From NCBI RefSeq assembly GCF_000504245.1, contig NZ_KI632509.1:4987502-5051501 (forward strand): a stretch of DNA of 64,000 nucleotides. Direction: 5' to 3'. Below are positions 1 through 8,680 of this stretch, piece after piece. The position numbers were made by a program, and so were the translations under genes. Below the pieces are notes generated by a model. It did no database searches. It was not told the DNA's origin and saw only the letters and a program-made list of their open reading frames with translations. The DNA comes from Haloechinothrix halophila YIM 93223 (GTDB lineage Bacteria; Actinomycetota; Actinomycetes; Mycobacteriales; Pseudonocardiaceae). Within the stretch, counting starts at the first letter, position 1. The number at the start of each line of letters is the position of its first letter.

Positions 1-2
1 CC

Positions 3-1496
3 CATCTCCCCAAGGTGGACCGCAAGCTGACCGCGGACATACGCAAGCATGGCGGCCAGAAAGCGAGCGAGATCCAACACACCATCGACGAACTGCACGA
101 GCGCGAAACCACGCTCAGGGACGAACTGAAAGTCTTGGAAGGTGACCTCGCAACGCTGCACGAAGAGCGCGAAATGGTAACCGAGGAGCTCCGCCAGCAT
201 GCGGCCGCGGCTCCGATACAGCGGCAACGGGACGACGTTGCCGAGCAGCTTGCCGAGACCCGTCGTTCGTTGGAGACCGACCTCAAGGAACGTGCCAACC
301 TCATCGCTACACGGGGCTTCCTCGCGTTCACCGAGGAGCTTGGCGAATCCGCCGGCACCATGGCGGAGTCCTTGTATCAGAAGGGTGCGCTACCGGCACC
401 ACTCAAGCGCGAGTTCGTCGACCAACTTCTTGAAGATGGTGCTTGCATCTGCGGCACGCCACTCGTTGAACGCTCCGCTCAGTGGGACAACGTCACAAAT
501 TGGCGCCAGCGCGCAGGTCTGCAGGCAGTCGAGACCGCGTGGCAGAAACTGAACGGACAGATCGCTCCGATGGCCGCAGCGCGGACGGACCTACGAGACT
601 CGCTAGGTCAGGTCATGAAACGCATCGGCGATCGGCGCAATCTTGTCGCGCACCTCGAAGAGACAATGTCCGAGCTTGACGGCAGGTTACGCGACAGCCG
701 TCAGGGGGACGTCCAAGCGCTTGAATCCAAGCGCATCGACCTCGAAAATCGCCACGGCGAGAAGCAGCGCCGTATCGGAGTGGTGAGCACTGACCTGCAA
801 CAAATCACCAGGGACATCGAGCAGAAGAACAGGGAGCGCAAGAACGCAGAAGTTACCGACAGCCTAGCCGCTAAGGCACGCGAACGCTCCGACATGGTGC
901 AAAACGTCCGGCGAGCGCTGGGAGAGATTCTGGATATTCGATCCGAGCGAATGCGACAGCGTCTCGACACCGAACTAAAGTCGATCTACAAAAGCATTAC
1001 TTACAAGAACTACGTCCCGACGCTCAGCGAAGGATTTGAGCTCTCCCTCCACACTGAAATCGATGACGTGCAGCTCCCGGTAGGCAAGTCGACAGGCGAG
1101 AACCAGATACTCAGCCTCAGTTTCGTCGCCGCGGTTTCGAAACTCGCCCGCGAGATTCGAAAGGAGCGTCGGGCCGAGGGTGAAGCGTCCGAGGAGGCAG
1201 GCACGTACCCCATCGTGATGGACGCGGCGTTTGGCTCACTCGATCACAACTATCAAGAGGCAGTATCCCGGGCGCTAGCCCAGATGGCACCTCAACTCGT
1301 CGTGCTTGTCAGCAAGAGCCAGGGACTCGGCAGGGTCGTAACCGAACTCAACCCGTACGTCAGCCACCTCGGCGCGATCGAAGCCCACACAAGCCTGCCC
1401 AACACACCGAACGAAGACATCGAGCTGCGTGGTCAGGCATATCCCTACATCCGCCATTCCGAGACCGACTACTCCCTGCTAAAGGAGATTAAGTGA
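3..1496 (+). CDS. SMC/DndD-like ATPase, C-terminal part (cut by the left edge)
   Basis: The frame is open from base 3, so the N-terminus with the Walker A motif lies outside the window; a GTG at 15 is probably not the true start. The visible part is mostly charged coiled coil. A CxC-G motif (CICG) about 145 residues in resembles the zinc-hook or hinge element of Rad50/DndD-type proteins. The C-terminus has an ABC-like signature (STGENQ, where the classical form is LSGGQ), then a Walker B and D-loop region (VMDAAFGSLD). It is a plausible chromosome-maintenance-type ATPase that works on DNA. The next gene starts inside its stop (GTGA), so the two are translationally coupled. The pair converges on the dnd operon, which suggests a Dnd-linked role. 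It is not DndD itself, since a complete dndD lies at 3890-5887. Function beyond ATP-driven DNA work is unknown. Confidence 0.8.
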   Translation, partial: HLPKVDRKLTADIRKHGGQKASEIQHTIDELHERETTLRDELKVLEGDLATLHEEREMVTEELRQHAAAAPIQRQRDDVAEQLAETRRSLETDLKERANLIATRGFLAFTEELGESAGTMAESLYQKGALPAPLKREFVDQLLEDGACICGTPLVERSAQWDNVTNWRQRAGLQAVETAWQKLNGQIAPMAAARTDLRDSLGQVMKRIGDRRNLVAHLEETMSELDGRLRDSRQGDVQALESKRIDLENRHGEKQRRIGVVSTDLQQITRDIEQKNRERKNAEVTDSLAAKARERSDMVQNVRRALGEILDIRSERMRQRLDTELKSIYKSITYKNYVPTLSEGFELSLHTEIDDVQLPVGKSTGENQILSLSFVAAVSKLAREIRKERRAEGEASEEAGTYPIVMDAAFGSLDHNYQEAVSRALAQMAPQLVVLVSKSQGLGRVVTELNPYVSHLGAIEAHTSLPNTPNEDIELRGQAYPYIRHSETDYSLLKEIK

Positions 1497-1963
1497 CGAC
1501 CGCGACAGCAGACGTTCGCATTCGCCGTCCACGACACCACGAGCAGCTCACGCTCGAGCTGCAAGAAGCCGGCTTCCCCTATTTCCGCGACATCCTGACC
1601 TTCGCCGCAGCAGTCGGGTTCCGGTTCTCTCGCCGCACCGGCTTCACTGAAGCGGCGGGCGACCCAATCCGCTACGAGACACTGACCGTTCCGCCGTTCA
1701 GCGAGACACTGATCAACGCAATCGCCGTCAACGTGATCAGCGACGATCCGGAAATCATGGACGCCGGGCGCATCGAAGAACGCGTGAAGATCTTCGAGGA
1801 ATATGCAAATGGCGGGCTAGAGTACATCCAGGAGCAGGTCAACGTCCGACATCAACCAGCGGCACTCGTAGTGGTCGATATGGTCTCAGAGGCGCTCAGC
1901 GATTCCGGGGGCGCGCGTGCGGCATCCGTCGATGAACTGCTCGGCGGCGCAAGCTGGGCCTGA
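1493..1963 (+). CDS. DNA phosphorothioation-associated protein 4-like
   Basis: A 156-aa protein starting at GTG 1493, overlapping the upstream ATPase stop by 4 bases. The central segment (FRDILTFAAAVGFRFSRR, then a charged stretch ending KIFEEYANGGLEYI) matches my recollection of the small 'DNA phosphorothioation-associated protein 4' family found beside Dnd modification genes. It has no signal peptide, membrane segment or obvious catalytic motif, so it is probably a cytosolic partner of the ATPase. Its 3' end faces the methyltransferase end across about 105 bases. The family assignment is by memory; the role as part of a Dnd-associated effector complex is inference from position. Confidence 0.7.
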   Translation: MTTATADVRIRRPRHHEQLTLELQEAGFPYFRDILTFAAAVGFRFSRRTGFTEAAGDPIRYETLTVPPFSETLINAIAVNVISDDPEIMDAGRIEERVKIFEEYANGGLEYIQEQVNVRHQPAALVVVDMVSEALSDSGGARAASVDELLGGASWA

Positions 1964-2068
1964 GCCTCAACACGCGTCAAACCCCTGAAAACCTCGACGC
2001 ATCAGGAACTTCGCGGGGCGCACGGCGTGCGACCGCACGTTGCAGCGCTGATGACTTCCTCCTCCAGC

Positions 2069-3484
2069 CTAGGAACGACGGCGCGATTCGCACACGGAAC
2101 GCCATCCCTCCAAGGTGCCGATGAGTTCCGGGTGCTCGTATAGACCGGCACGGACCTCTCGATCGGTGATAGCGGAAAGCCGGTCGCGGCGGGGGTCGTC
2201 GGGGGCGAGAAACTCTTCGGTTCGGTGGAGTATCGGCGGGTTGGGCGAGTGGCGATAGTCGCGGAGGTCGGCTTGCCGCGTGCGGAGGTTGACCGTGAGC
2301 GCGGTGGCGAGGGTGGGGTGTGGGCGGTCGCCGAAGCCGGGATAGCTGAGGTAGGAGACGATTGGTTTGTCCCGATGCAGCTTGATGACGTCAGTGTTGG
2401 GCACGGTTCCGACCAGTGTTCGCGCGCACCCGTCGAGAACGCGCAGCACTGGCGGCAAGTGTTGGAGAGCGTCAGTGTGTACGTACAGGGCGCTTGGGGT
2501 TTGCTTGCCGGCGGGGCTGGTGCAGGTGGCGAGGTCGACGGTGTCGGCGTCGCCAGCGGAGAGCAGGAGCTTGTCAGCAGCGGCGCAGCCTGCCTTGTAC
2601 GAGCGGAAGAACTCGCGTACGTCGTACCGGAGGGACTCGGGGAGGTGGCTGAACCGGGGGCGGCCATCAAAGCGAGCGAGTGCGAGGTAGCCGAGCACAT
2701 CTGCAGCGTGCCGTTTACGGAGACGTTCCCAGTGTTCGGTGCCAGTGACGGTGGAGATGATGCTGAACGCGCGGGCAAGGCTGCCGAACTTGCGCCGCAA
2801 CGATTCGGCTGAAGGTAGTTCGGTGCCTCGTGGCAGGCGTCCGCGATTCGTGAGGAAGTCGACGAGAGGCTCGAGTGTGTGGTGATGCTGCTCGTAAAGC
2901 CGTTCGCAGATCCATGGCTCGGGAGGTGCGATGCTTCGCCGTACGCGGTTGGCGAGTAGTTCGTGTGCGTGGGCAGGGTCTCGGAATACGTAGATGATGC
3001 CGGGGGCAGCGGGGACCGTGGCCCCGTCGATGGTGGCTTCGATCCAGGTGCGTAGTTCATCCTGGGTATAGAACTTCTGGAAGGTGCCGGTACTCGTTAT
3101 TATGCCGTCACCACGGGGCCGTCCTCGTAGTCCGCGAGCGTCCCACGTGAGCCGGGCGGACACGACAAGGAGTTCGCGCGTGACATGCCACGCTCGGCGG
3201 AGGGCCTCGACGCGTTCGCTGGCGTTCTCAATGACGTTCAGGACGTAGCCGAGGTTTACTACGTCGGAGGCGGCCGGTTCTTCGTCCGGACGGTGAGTCG
3301 GATCCCAGCCGGCGCAGGTGATGCCCAGGGCCTCGAGCCGGAGGAGGTCGTCGCCGCGACCACAACCGTAGTCGAACAGTGTGTTTTCCGAGGTGAGCAG
3401 ACCGTCGTTGAGGACGGTCGCGATAGGTCGCGAGAGCGCTGCGCGGCTCAGAGCTGTCCGATGCCGCGGTATCGGGGAGATCAC
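2069..3484 (-). CDS. Dnd-associated putative DNA methyltransferase
   Basis: About 471 aa from a GTG at 3484 that overlaps the dndE stop (GTGA). The N-terminal part carries a SAM-binding motif I (FDYGCGRGDD, about residues 37-46), followed by a strand with an acidic end and a VNLGYVLNVIE helix, as in class I methyltransferases. Length and arrangement fit the 'DNA phosphorothioation-associated putative methyltransferase' family, a frequent passenger of dnd operons. Much longer in-frame extensions upstream overlap dndE and were rejected. It is the last gene of the dndBCDE operon. Whether it methylates DNA, and whether it works with the sulfur modification, is not shown by the sequence. Confidence 0.82.
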   Translation of the reverse strand: MISPIPRHRTALSRAALSRPIATVLNDGLLTSENTLFDYGCGRGDDLLRLEALGITCAGWDPTHRPDEEPAASDVVNLGYVLNVIENASERVEALRRAWHVTRELLVVSARLTWDARGLRGRPRGDGIITSTGTFQKFYTQDELRTWIEATIDGATVPAAPGIIYVFRDPAHAHELLANRVRRSIAPPEPWICERLYEQHHHTLEPLVDFLTNRGRLPRGTELPSAESLRRKFGSLARAFSIISTVTGTEHWERLRKRHAADVLGYLALARFDGRPRFSHLPESLRYDVREFFRSYKAGCAAADKLLLSAGDADTVDLATCTSPAGKQTPSALYVHTDALQHLPPVLRVLDGCARTLVGTVPNTDVIKLHRDKPIVSYLSYPGFGDRPHPTLATALTVNLRTRQADLRDYRHSPNPPILHRTEEFLAPDDPRRDRLSAITDREVRAGLYEHPELIGTLEGWRSVCESRRRS

Positions 3485-3879
3485 GCGGCGTCGGCGTCGC
3501 CCTGTTCCATGGTGGTGGCGACGAGGTCGGTGATGTCGCGGAGATTCGTGTCGCCGGCAAGGTAGCCGATGCCGCGATGGAGGTGCAGACGGAACTGCTG
3601 AGCAAGCGTGGTGTCGTCCAGCGAGAGGCCGTCGGCGTGGCATCGATGCCGAAGCAGCGCCCAGTACACGTGTCGATGCTCGCCGGCGAACGTGCGCCAG
3701 GTCATTTCGACCGTGCTGTCGGTAGGGATCCTCGCGGCGGGCGGCGGTGCAGGTTCGGCGAGTGAACGGCAGAACGCCCATCGGCAGAGCACGTTCCAGT
3801 GGGCGATTCCGGTGCGTCGCTTGAGGGTGACGAGTTGGTCGCGGGCTTGTTGGCTGAGTCGGATGGTCTCGAGCGCCAT
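3481..3879 (-). CDS. dndE: DndE, DNA sulfur modification protein
   Basis: A 132-aa protein with the start at ATG 3879, 11 bases after the dndD stop. The N-terminus (LETIRLSQQARDQLVTLKRR) and the LCRWAFCRSL segment are typical of DndE. The family is small (about 110-140 aa), and structural work on it describes a DNA-binding oligomer with a preference for nicked DNA. It acts with DndC and DndD to place sulfur in the DNA backbone. The C-terminal half contains the HLHRGIGYLAGD segment typical of the family. An upstream in-frame ATG at 3957 would overlap dndD and was rejected. Confidence 0.9.
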   Translation of the reverse strand: MALETIRLSQQARDQLVTLKRRTGIAHWNVLCRWAFCRSLAEPAPPPAARIPTDSTVEMTWRTFAGEHRHVYWALLRHRCHADGLSLDDTTLAQQFRLHLHRGIGYLAGDTNLRDITDLVATTMEQGDADAA

Positions 3880-3889
3880 GGCTGATGTC

Positions 3890-5887
3890 CTAGTTCCGAG
3901 TGGTAGGTGCGGGCCAAAAGTAGCCGGCCTCAGCTGTGGTGCTGCCGCTGTCGGCATCGTATTCGAGGCAATAGGCGTGGCCGACGTACTGGTGAAGGGC
4001 TTCCCAGGCGTTGCGGTCGATTTCTTGGTCAGTAGACAGCAAGATCACTTGATGGCTTGCTTGCGGGAAGTATCGGCTGATGAGGTGTCGCCGATGGGCG
4101 CTATCAAGCCGGCCGAGCGGGGTGTCGATCACCACCGGCAACGGTTTCCCAGACGCTTGGCCAAGGCCCCAGAGCAGTGACACCGCCAGCAGTTGCCGTT
4201 CACCGGCCGATAGCTGTTGCGGAAGGATCGTGTCACCAGTTCGGCCGTGCAGGGAGACGTCAAACGTCTCGGGGTCGATCTGTAGGTCGGTGATTAGTCG
4301 GTCCTTGCGTAGAAGTCGCCCAAGCGACTCGGTGACGAGACCCTGGATGCGGCTGAGGTTGCGCCGGGTAGCCTCCGTGCGCAGTGCGCTGAGGGTGCCC
4401 CGGACACGTTCAGCGTGATCGATGATGCGGTTGGTGTCGTCATACTCCGCGATTTCTTCAGCTGCCTTCTCGAGCAGGTTGTGGACTCGCCGCTGCGCTT
4501 CGGCGGTGCTTCGTTCCGCATCAGCGACCGCAGCCTCGGCCCGCTCGGCGTTCATCCTTGCATCGGTGAGTTCGGTGATGGCGGCATCGCGGGCGTCCCG
4601 GAGATCTTCCAGCGCTCGCTCGTTCGGGACTGCTGCCAGGGTGCGGGTGACGTCCTCTAGTTCATTGATGCGTGCGGCGCGTTCGTCGATTGTGCGAGCG
4701 ATGTGGTTGGCCGTGTTGTCCAGCTCGTGCTCTAGCAGCCGTCGGAGTTCGGCGGCTGCGTCGGCGTCGAGCTCGGTGATTTGCTCGACGTGGCTAGCTG
4801 TGGCGCGTTGTTCGCGTTCGTTGGCAAGAAACTGTTCGAGGTCGTCGACCGTTTGCTTCTTGACACGACGATCGCGCAGCGTAGCGACTATCTGGGCATC
4901 ACGCTCGTCAAGGACGTCGGCCACAAGTTGATGTCGCTGTGCGGCGATCTCGTGAGTCGCGTGCTCGGAGACTTTGGCGAGCTGATCGCGGACGAGGAGC
5001 AGTGGTGCCTCCCCTGATGCGATGTCGATGAGCTGGTTGTTGGTTTCGTCAAGTGTCTTGGCCAGGTGCTGCCGCCTGGTTTCCAATTCGTTGCGTTGTT
5101 CGAGTAGCTGGCCGCCTTCGAGTCGGTATTGATCCTCGACCGTCTGGAGCTTGTGTTCGGCCCGGTCCGCTTGGGTGCGCGCGGCAGCGGCCTGCTGTTT
5201 CGCTTGGGTTTCGGTGCTACGAGCCTCGTCCACACGGCGCTTCGCGCCGTCCAGCAGCTTCTGAACTGCCGGTGGGGCTTGGTTGGCGCGGTGGTTGCGT
5301 TCCAAGACCGTGAGGTCGGTAGACAGCCGGTCGACCAGGTCAAGCCCGAGAAGCGATCCGATGGCTGCGCGCAGCGTGTCTCTGGCATTGTCTAGCTCGG
5401 CGAGTGTTTCGATCTTCTCCCCGTCGAAGAAGAACAGCTCGGCTACACCGCGAGGAATAAAGGCTTCGACGCGCTCGCCCCACCGGTCAGACAACGAGCT
5501 GTCCCGGGCACCGTCAACGATGACGTCAAGTTGCTCGCGCACAGATGATCGGGACTCTCTCCAGGAGCGTACGATCCGGTAGTTGCGCTGAGTGCCTTCC
5601 TGGTAGACGTGGAATGCCAACTCCACGGCAGCACCTTCGCTGGGCGGAGCGCCCTGGTGGATGAGCCGTCGCAGGTAAGCCTGGTAGCTGCTGTTGCGGC
5701 GAGCGGCTGTTCGGGCCAGGGGTCCGAACAGTGCTAGGTGGAGCGCGTCCATGAATGTGGTCTTGCCGGCGCCGTTGAGCGCTCCGACAAGCACAACGGG
5801 TTTGCTCCGGTCGGGTGGAGTGAGAGCGAAAGCGTGGCGTCCGCCGAAGACGCCAACGTTGTGGAGAACTAGTTCGTCAAGAATCAT
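3890..5887 (-). CDS. dndD: DndD, ATPase of DNA phosphorothioation
   Basis: A 665-aa SMC-like ATPase. Walker A is near residues 36-45 (GALNGAGKTT), two long coiled-coil arms fill roughly residues 200-520, and the C-terminus has the signature LSAGERQ and Walker B/D-loop VVIDTPLGRLD. The motif FFFDGEKIE is typical of DndD. The protein is thought to supply energy or nick DNA during sulfur insertion by the DndCDE complex. Its ATG overlaps the dndC stop (ATGA at 5884-5887). Complete, with no internal stops. Confidence 0.95.
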   Translation of the reverse strand: MILDELVLHNVGVFGGRHAFALTPPDRSKPVVLVGALNGAGKTTFMDALHLALFGPLARTAARRNSSYQAYLRRLIHQGAPPSEGAAVELAFHVYQEGTQRNYRIVRSWRESRSSVREQLDVIVDGARDSSLSDRWGERVEAFIPRGVAELFFFDGEKIETLAELDNARDTLRAAIGSLLGLDLVDRLSTDLTVLERNHRANQAPPAVQKLLDGAKRRVDEARSTETQAKQQAAAARTQADRAEHKLQTVEDQYRLEGGQLLEQRNELETRRQHLAKTLDETNNQLIDIASGEAPLLLVRDQLAKVSEHATHEIAAQRHQLVADVLDERDAQIVATLRDRRVKKQTVDDLEQFLANEREQRATASHVEQITELDADAAAELRRLLEHELDNTANHIARTIDERAARINELEDVTRTLAAVPNERALEDLRDARDAAITELTDARMNAERAEAAVADAERSTAEAQRRVHNLLEKAAEEIAEYDDTNRIIDHAERVRGTLSALRTEATRRNLSRIQGLVTESLGRLLRKDRLITDLQIDPETFDVSLHGRTGDTILPQQLSAGERQLLAVSLLWGLGQASGKPLPVVIDTPLGRLDSAHRRHLISRYFPQASHQVILLSTDQEIDRNAWEALHQYVGHAYCLEYDADSGSTTAEAGYFWPAPTTRN

Positions 5888-7407
5888 GTGGTGTCTTCGC
5901 CCTCAGTGGTTGTAGCGCGCGCGTATTCAAGGTCCAGATCCATTTCCAGCTCACGCGCGAGCTTGCTGGGGGCTTCTTGGCGAGAGCGAACACGAGCGGC
6001 GGCGTCGTCGGCATCGGTGTAGAAGCCGCGACGGAGTGAGCGCTCAAGTGCGTCGAACAGCCCAGCGCGGCGTGTCATGGCGCGGTGGCGCTGTTCAACG
6101 TCGAGCAGTTCGCGGACGAGTTCAAAGTGGAGCGTGTCGCCACCCGCTAGCTCCCGCAGGAGTTCTACGTCTTGCGCACCCAACGGCAGGTGGTTGTCTA
6201 TCGGCTTACCAGGATAGGGCTCGCCCAATGCACGCTCATAGATCCCCGGCAGATTATCCTCGAACTCGTGCTTCTCCACGACCCAGATGCGCCGGATTTC
6301 TTCCAACTCCTCAAGAGTGATGAGGTCAATCCGACCCACGTTGGTGGGGCCGTTCTCGCGGATCCACTGTTGCGCTTCAAGGAGCTTGGTCAACCAGCGC
6401 TCACGCCATTGCTGCTTATAGGGGCCATGGATCGGTTCGTCGTGGAATAGCTGCACGGTGCCGTTCATTCGGCGGAAGTCGCGCTGCTCCTTGTCACGGA
6501 AGTTGTCGAGCTCGTTGCGCAACTCCAGCAGTGGCAGCATCCATTCCTTCTCCTCGTCGTTCTGGATCATCGCCGACATCGACTTATCCTTCTCGACGAG
6601 CGTGCAGACCCAGCAGCCGAATCGGCTGTCCCCGCAGCTGGGCGTACTGGTGTCTACCACTAGCGGGCATTCACCGTCGGACGAAGCGCCCTGATACATC
6701 GTGAGCAGTTCCTTGTTGGAGTAACCCCACGGGTTGGGACGTTGCATCAGGAACAACCAGACATCGTCGTTGGTCCAGTCCTCGATGGGTGAGTAGACCA
6801 GTGAGTTGGGCAGGCTGGCGTTCGGACTCAGCCGGTCGCGCACCCGCTTACCTTCCAAGGACGACATGCGGCGGGAGCGACCAGAACTCTCGGCCTTGCG
6901 CGTGCCCAGCACCAAGATGGCTTCGCCGTGCTTGCGCACGACACGACGAATGAAGTGGTTCGATGGCTTGATCTTCAACCGCTCGGTGCACCACCGGAAC
7001 TTCGGACGGGGTGCCGGATAGCCACGTCCGATGAGGTTGACCCAGAAGGTGTCTGACACCTTCGGTGTGAGGCGATGGGGCTTAATCGGTAGCTTCTGTT
7101 CGTGAGCTGTCTTGCCAAGTTCTTCAAGCGAGTGCGTGACCCAGGCGGCGACAACGGGATTCTCGACGAGTGTGTCGGTGGAAATCACATGAACCGGTTT
7201 GATCAGCTGCTCTTCATCGAGGCCCTGTAGCGCCATCCACACAAGTTGCAGCGTGGCGGTCGAGTCCTTGCCGCCGCTGTAGCCGACGACCCAGGGAATC
7301 TTGTCGGCCAGATAGAGCTCCTGGACCTCCCGCGTGAGGCGATCCAGTGTGGCGGCGAAGCCGTCCTCGGCGAACGCCGAGTTTCTCGCGGGCTTGGTGG
7401 CTGTCAT
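5884..7407 (-). CDS. dndC: DndC, PAPS-reductase-like sulfurtransferase
   Basis: A 507-aa protein starting at ATG 7407, which overlaps the dndB stop. The PP-loop GYSGGKDST near residue 43 is the ATP-pyrophosphatase motif shared with PAPS reductase. A RWCTERLK segment and a C-x6-C-x2-C cluster (in SCGDSRFGCWVC) fit the cysteines that bind a 4Fe-4S centre in DndC. It activates the DNA backbone or carries sulfur received from the DndA cysteine desulfurase. An upstream extension to 7554 runs inside dndB and was rejected. Confidence 0.95.
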   Translation of the reverse strand: MTATKPARNSAFAEDGFAATLDRLTREVQELYLADKIPWVVGYSGGKDSTATLQLVWMALQGLDEEQLIKPVHVISTDTLVENPVVAAWVTHSLEELGKTAHEQKLPIKPHRLTPKVSDTFWVNLIGRGYPAPRPKFRWCTERLKIKPSNHFIRRVVRKHGEAILVLGTRKAESSGRSRRMSSLEGKRVRDRLSPNASLPNSLVYSPIEDWTNDDVWLFLMQRPNPWGYSNKELLTMYQGASSDGECPLVVDTSTPSCGDSRFGCWVCTLVEKDKSMSAMIQNDEEKEWMLPLLELRNELDNFRDKEQRDFRRMNGTVQLFHDEPIHGPYKQQWRERWLTKLLEAQQWIRENGPTNVGRIDLITLEELEEIRRIWVVEKHEFEDNLPGIYERALGEPYPGKPIDNHLPLGAQDVELLRELAGGDTLHFELVRELLDVEQRHRAMTRRAGLFDALERSLRRGFYTDADDAAARVRSRQEAPSKLARELEMDLDLEYARATTTEGEDTT

Positions 7408-8555
7408 GTGTCTCCTCGCATGTACGCGTCTTCGATTCGTTGCTCTTCGGGCCCGAGGGACATCCCAAGCGCGTGCCGAATGACGTTCGTCGTCAACACC
7501 ACATTTGTGCTGGACTTCGATACACGGCCGCCAATCAGGGCGCGACCTTCCCACAGAGCGGTGTTCGATCGCGACCAGTCGATCTCCTTCAAGCCAGCCA
7601 GGGACTTCAACCAGTCCCGCGGTTTGCGGCTCTCTCGAAGGAGGGTATTACCAGTCCGGCCGAGTGCATGCAGGACGATGCCGTGGCTGTGCAGGAAGTC
7701 CCGCCGTATGTCGCCGGCGGTCACCTTCCGGTCATACACCTGCTGCCACTCGGGAAACAGATCGAAGACCGCATTCCAGTACGCGATGGCGATGTCAGCC
7801 GCTTCTTCGGACTCCAACCCATCGAGCCCTTCCAGCAATGTCTTGGTCGCCGTATATAGCGCCGACAGCGTGAAGAGTTTCCGCGACCGCGGTGATAGGT
7901 TACTCTTCTCCATCTCAACGAGGTTCTGCCACCGCGGCGATCGATAGACAACCAACCGCGCGATCTGCGCAGCGTCTTCCCGCTGGTCGTACAGGATCGT
8001 CAGAGATCGGGCTGGACGGATCGCATACCGATTGAGGTCGGTGAACATCTGCTGGCAACGCTCCAACCCCACGTCGAGGAACAGCACCACCGGGATGCTC
8101 TCGTCTCCGATCTCAGGGTTCTCCCGCAGTGCTTGCTCGATTGCCGCTCGCCGATGCTGGCCATCGTTGATCACGAACCGTGCGGACATCGGGATCGTGA
8201 GCAGCCCGATGCGACCCTCTGGTCCCTCAGTTGCGAGCGCCTCGAAGTGGATCTCGGCGTCCACCGAAGCGGTAAGCGCAGAGAACACGTAGCCATCCGG
8301 GTTGTCCAGGATGTAGCGGGCGATCTCGGGGACCCGTGCCCGATTCAGGGTGCGCTGTGCGCGCAGCGTCGGCTGTAGCTCTTCCTCATCGAACAGGAAC
8401 AACCTGGGTATCAGGCGCAGCGGGAACATCGTCACGTAGAACTCGCGCCGCGCCTGGACGCCTCGAATCGCCGGGAAGGAGTACTCATAAGCCGGAGCTC
8501 GACGCGCCGCCGGCGCGGCATCTGAGGTCGACTCTTGCACCTGTGTGGTCGTCAT
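7404..8555 (-). CDS. dndB: DndB, DGQHR-domain protein of the dnd operon
   Basis: About 383 aa from ATG 8555, chosen because a GGAGGG lies 11 bases upstream; in-frame ATGs at 8585 and 8594 lack a ribosome site. The DGQHR motif (FVINDGQHRRAAI) that defines the family is present near residue 136. DndB is not needed for sulfur insertion. In Salmonella its homologue DptB is reported to repress the locus. It is the first gene of the dndBCDE-methyltransferase operon and is divergent from dndA over about 125 bases that contain repeated GTAC-centred words. Confidence 0.92.
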   Translation of the reverse strand: MTTTQVQESTSDAAPAARRAPAYEYSFPAIRGVQARREFYVTMFPLRLIPRLFLFDEEELQPTLRAQRTLNRARVPEIARYILDNPDGYVFSALTASVDAEIHFEALATEGPEGRIGLLTIPMSARFVINDGQHRRAAIEQALRENPEIGDESIPVVLFLDVGLERCQQMFTDLNRYAIRPARSLTILYDQREDAAQIARLVVYRSPRWQNLVEMEKSNLSPRSRKLFTLSALYTATKTLLEGLDGLESEEAADIAIAYWNAVFDLFPEWQQVYDRKVTAGDIRRDFLHSHGIVLHALGRTGNTLLRESRKPRDWLKSLAGLKEIDWSRSNTALWEGRALIGGRVSKSSTNVVLTTNVIRHALGMSLGPEEQRIEDAYMRGDT

Positions 8556-8593
8556 GCTGACGTCTTCCCTCCCCTCCGGCGACATGTCAAGCA

Positions 8594-8625
8594 TTTAAGC
8601 GTACGTATGGAAAAATTTAACGTAC
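8594..8625. promoter_or_regulatory. Direct repeat in the dndB-dndA divergent promoter region
   Basis: TTTAAGCGTAC at 8594-8604 and TTTAACGTAC at 8616-8625 form an imperfect direct repeat about two helical turns apart. Further GTAC words follow (TCCGTACGGG near 8641, GCGTACAC near 8671). They lie between the divergent dndB and dndA genes. An operator for an autoregulator such as DndB is a reasonable guess; no protein binding can be read from the sequence. Confidence 0.4.
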
Positions 8626-8680
8626 ACGCCTGCTAGCGGGTCCGTACGGGCCAACCCTACAACGCGTACACTACCGTGGC

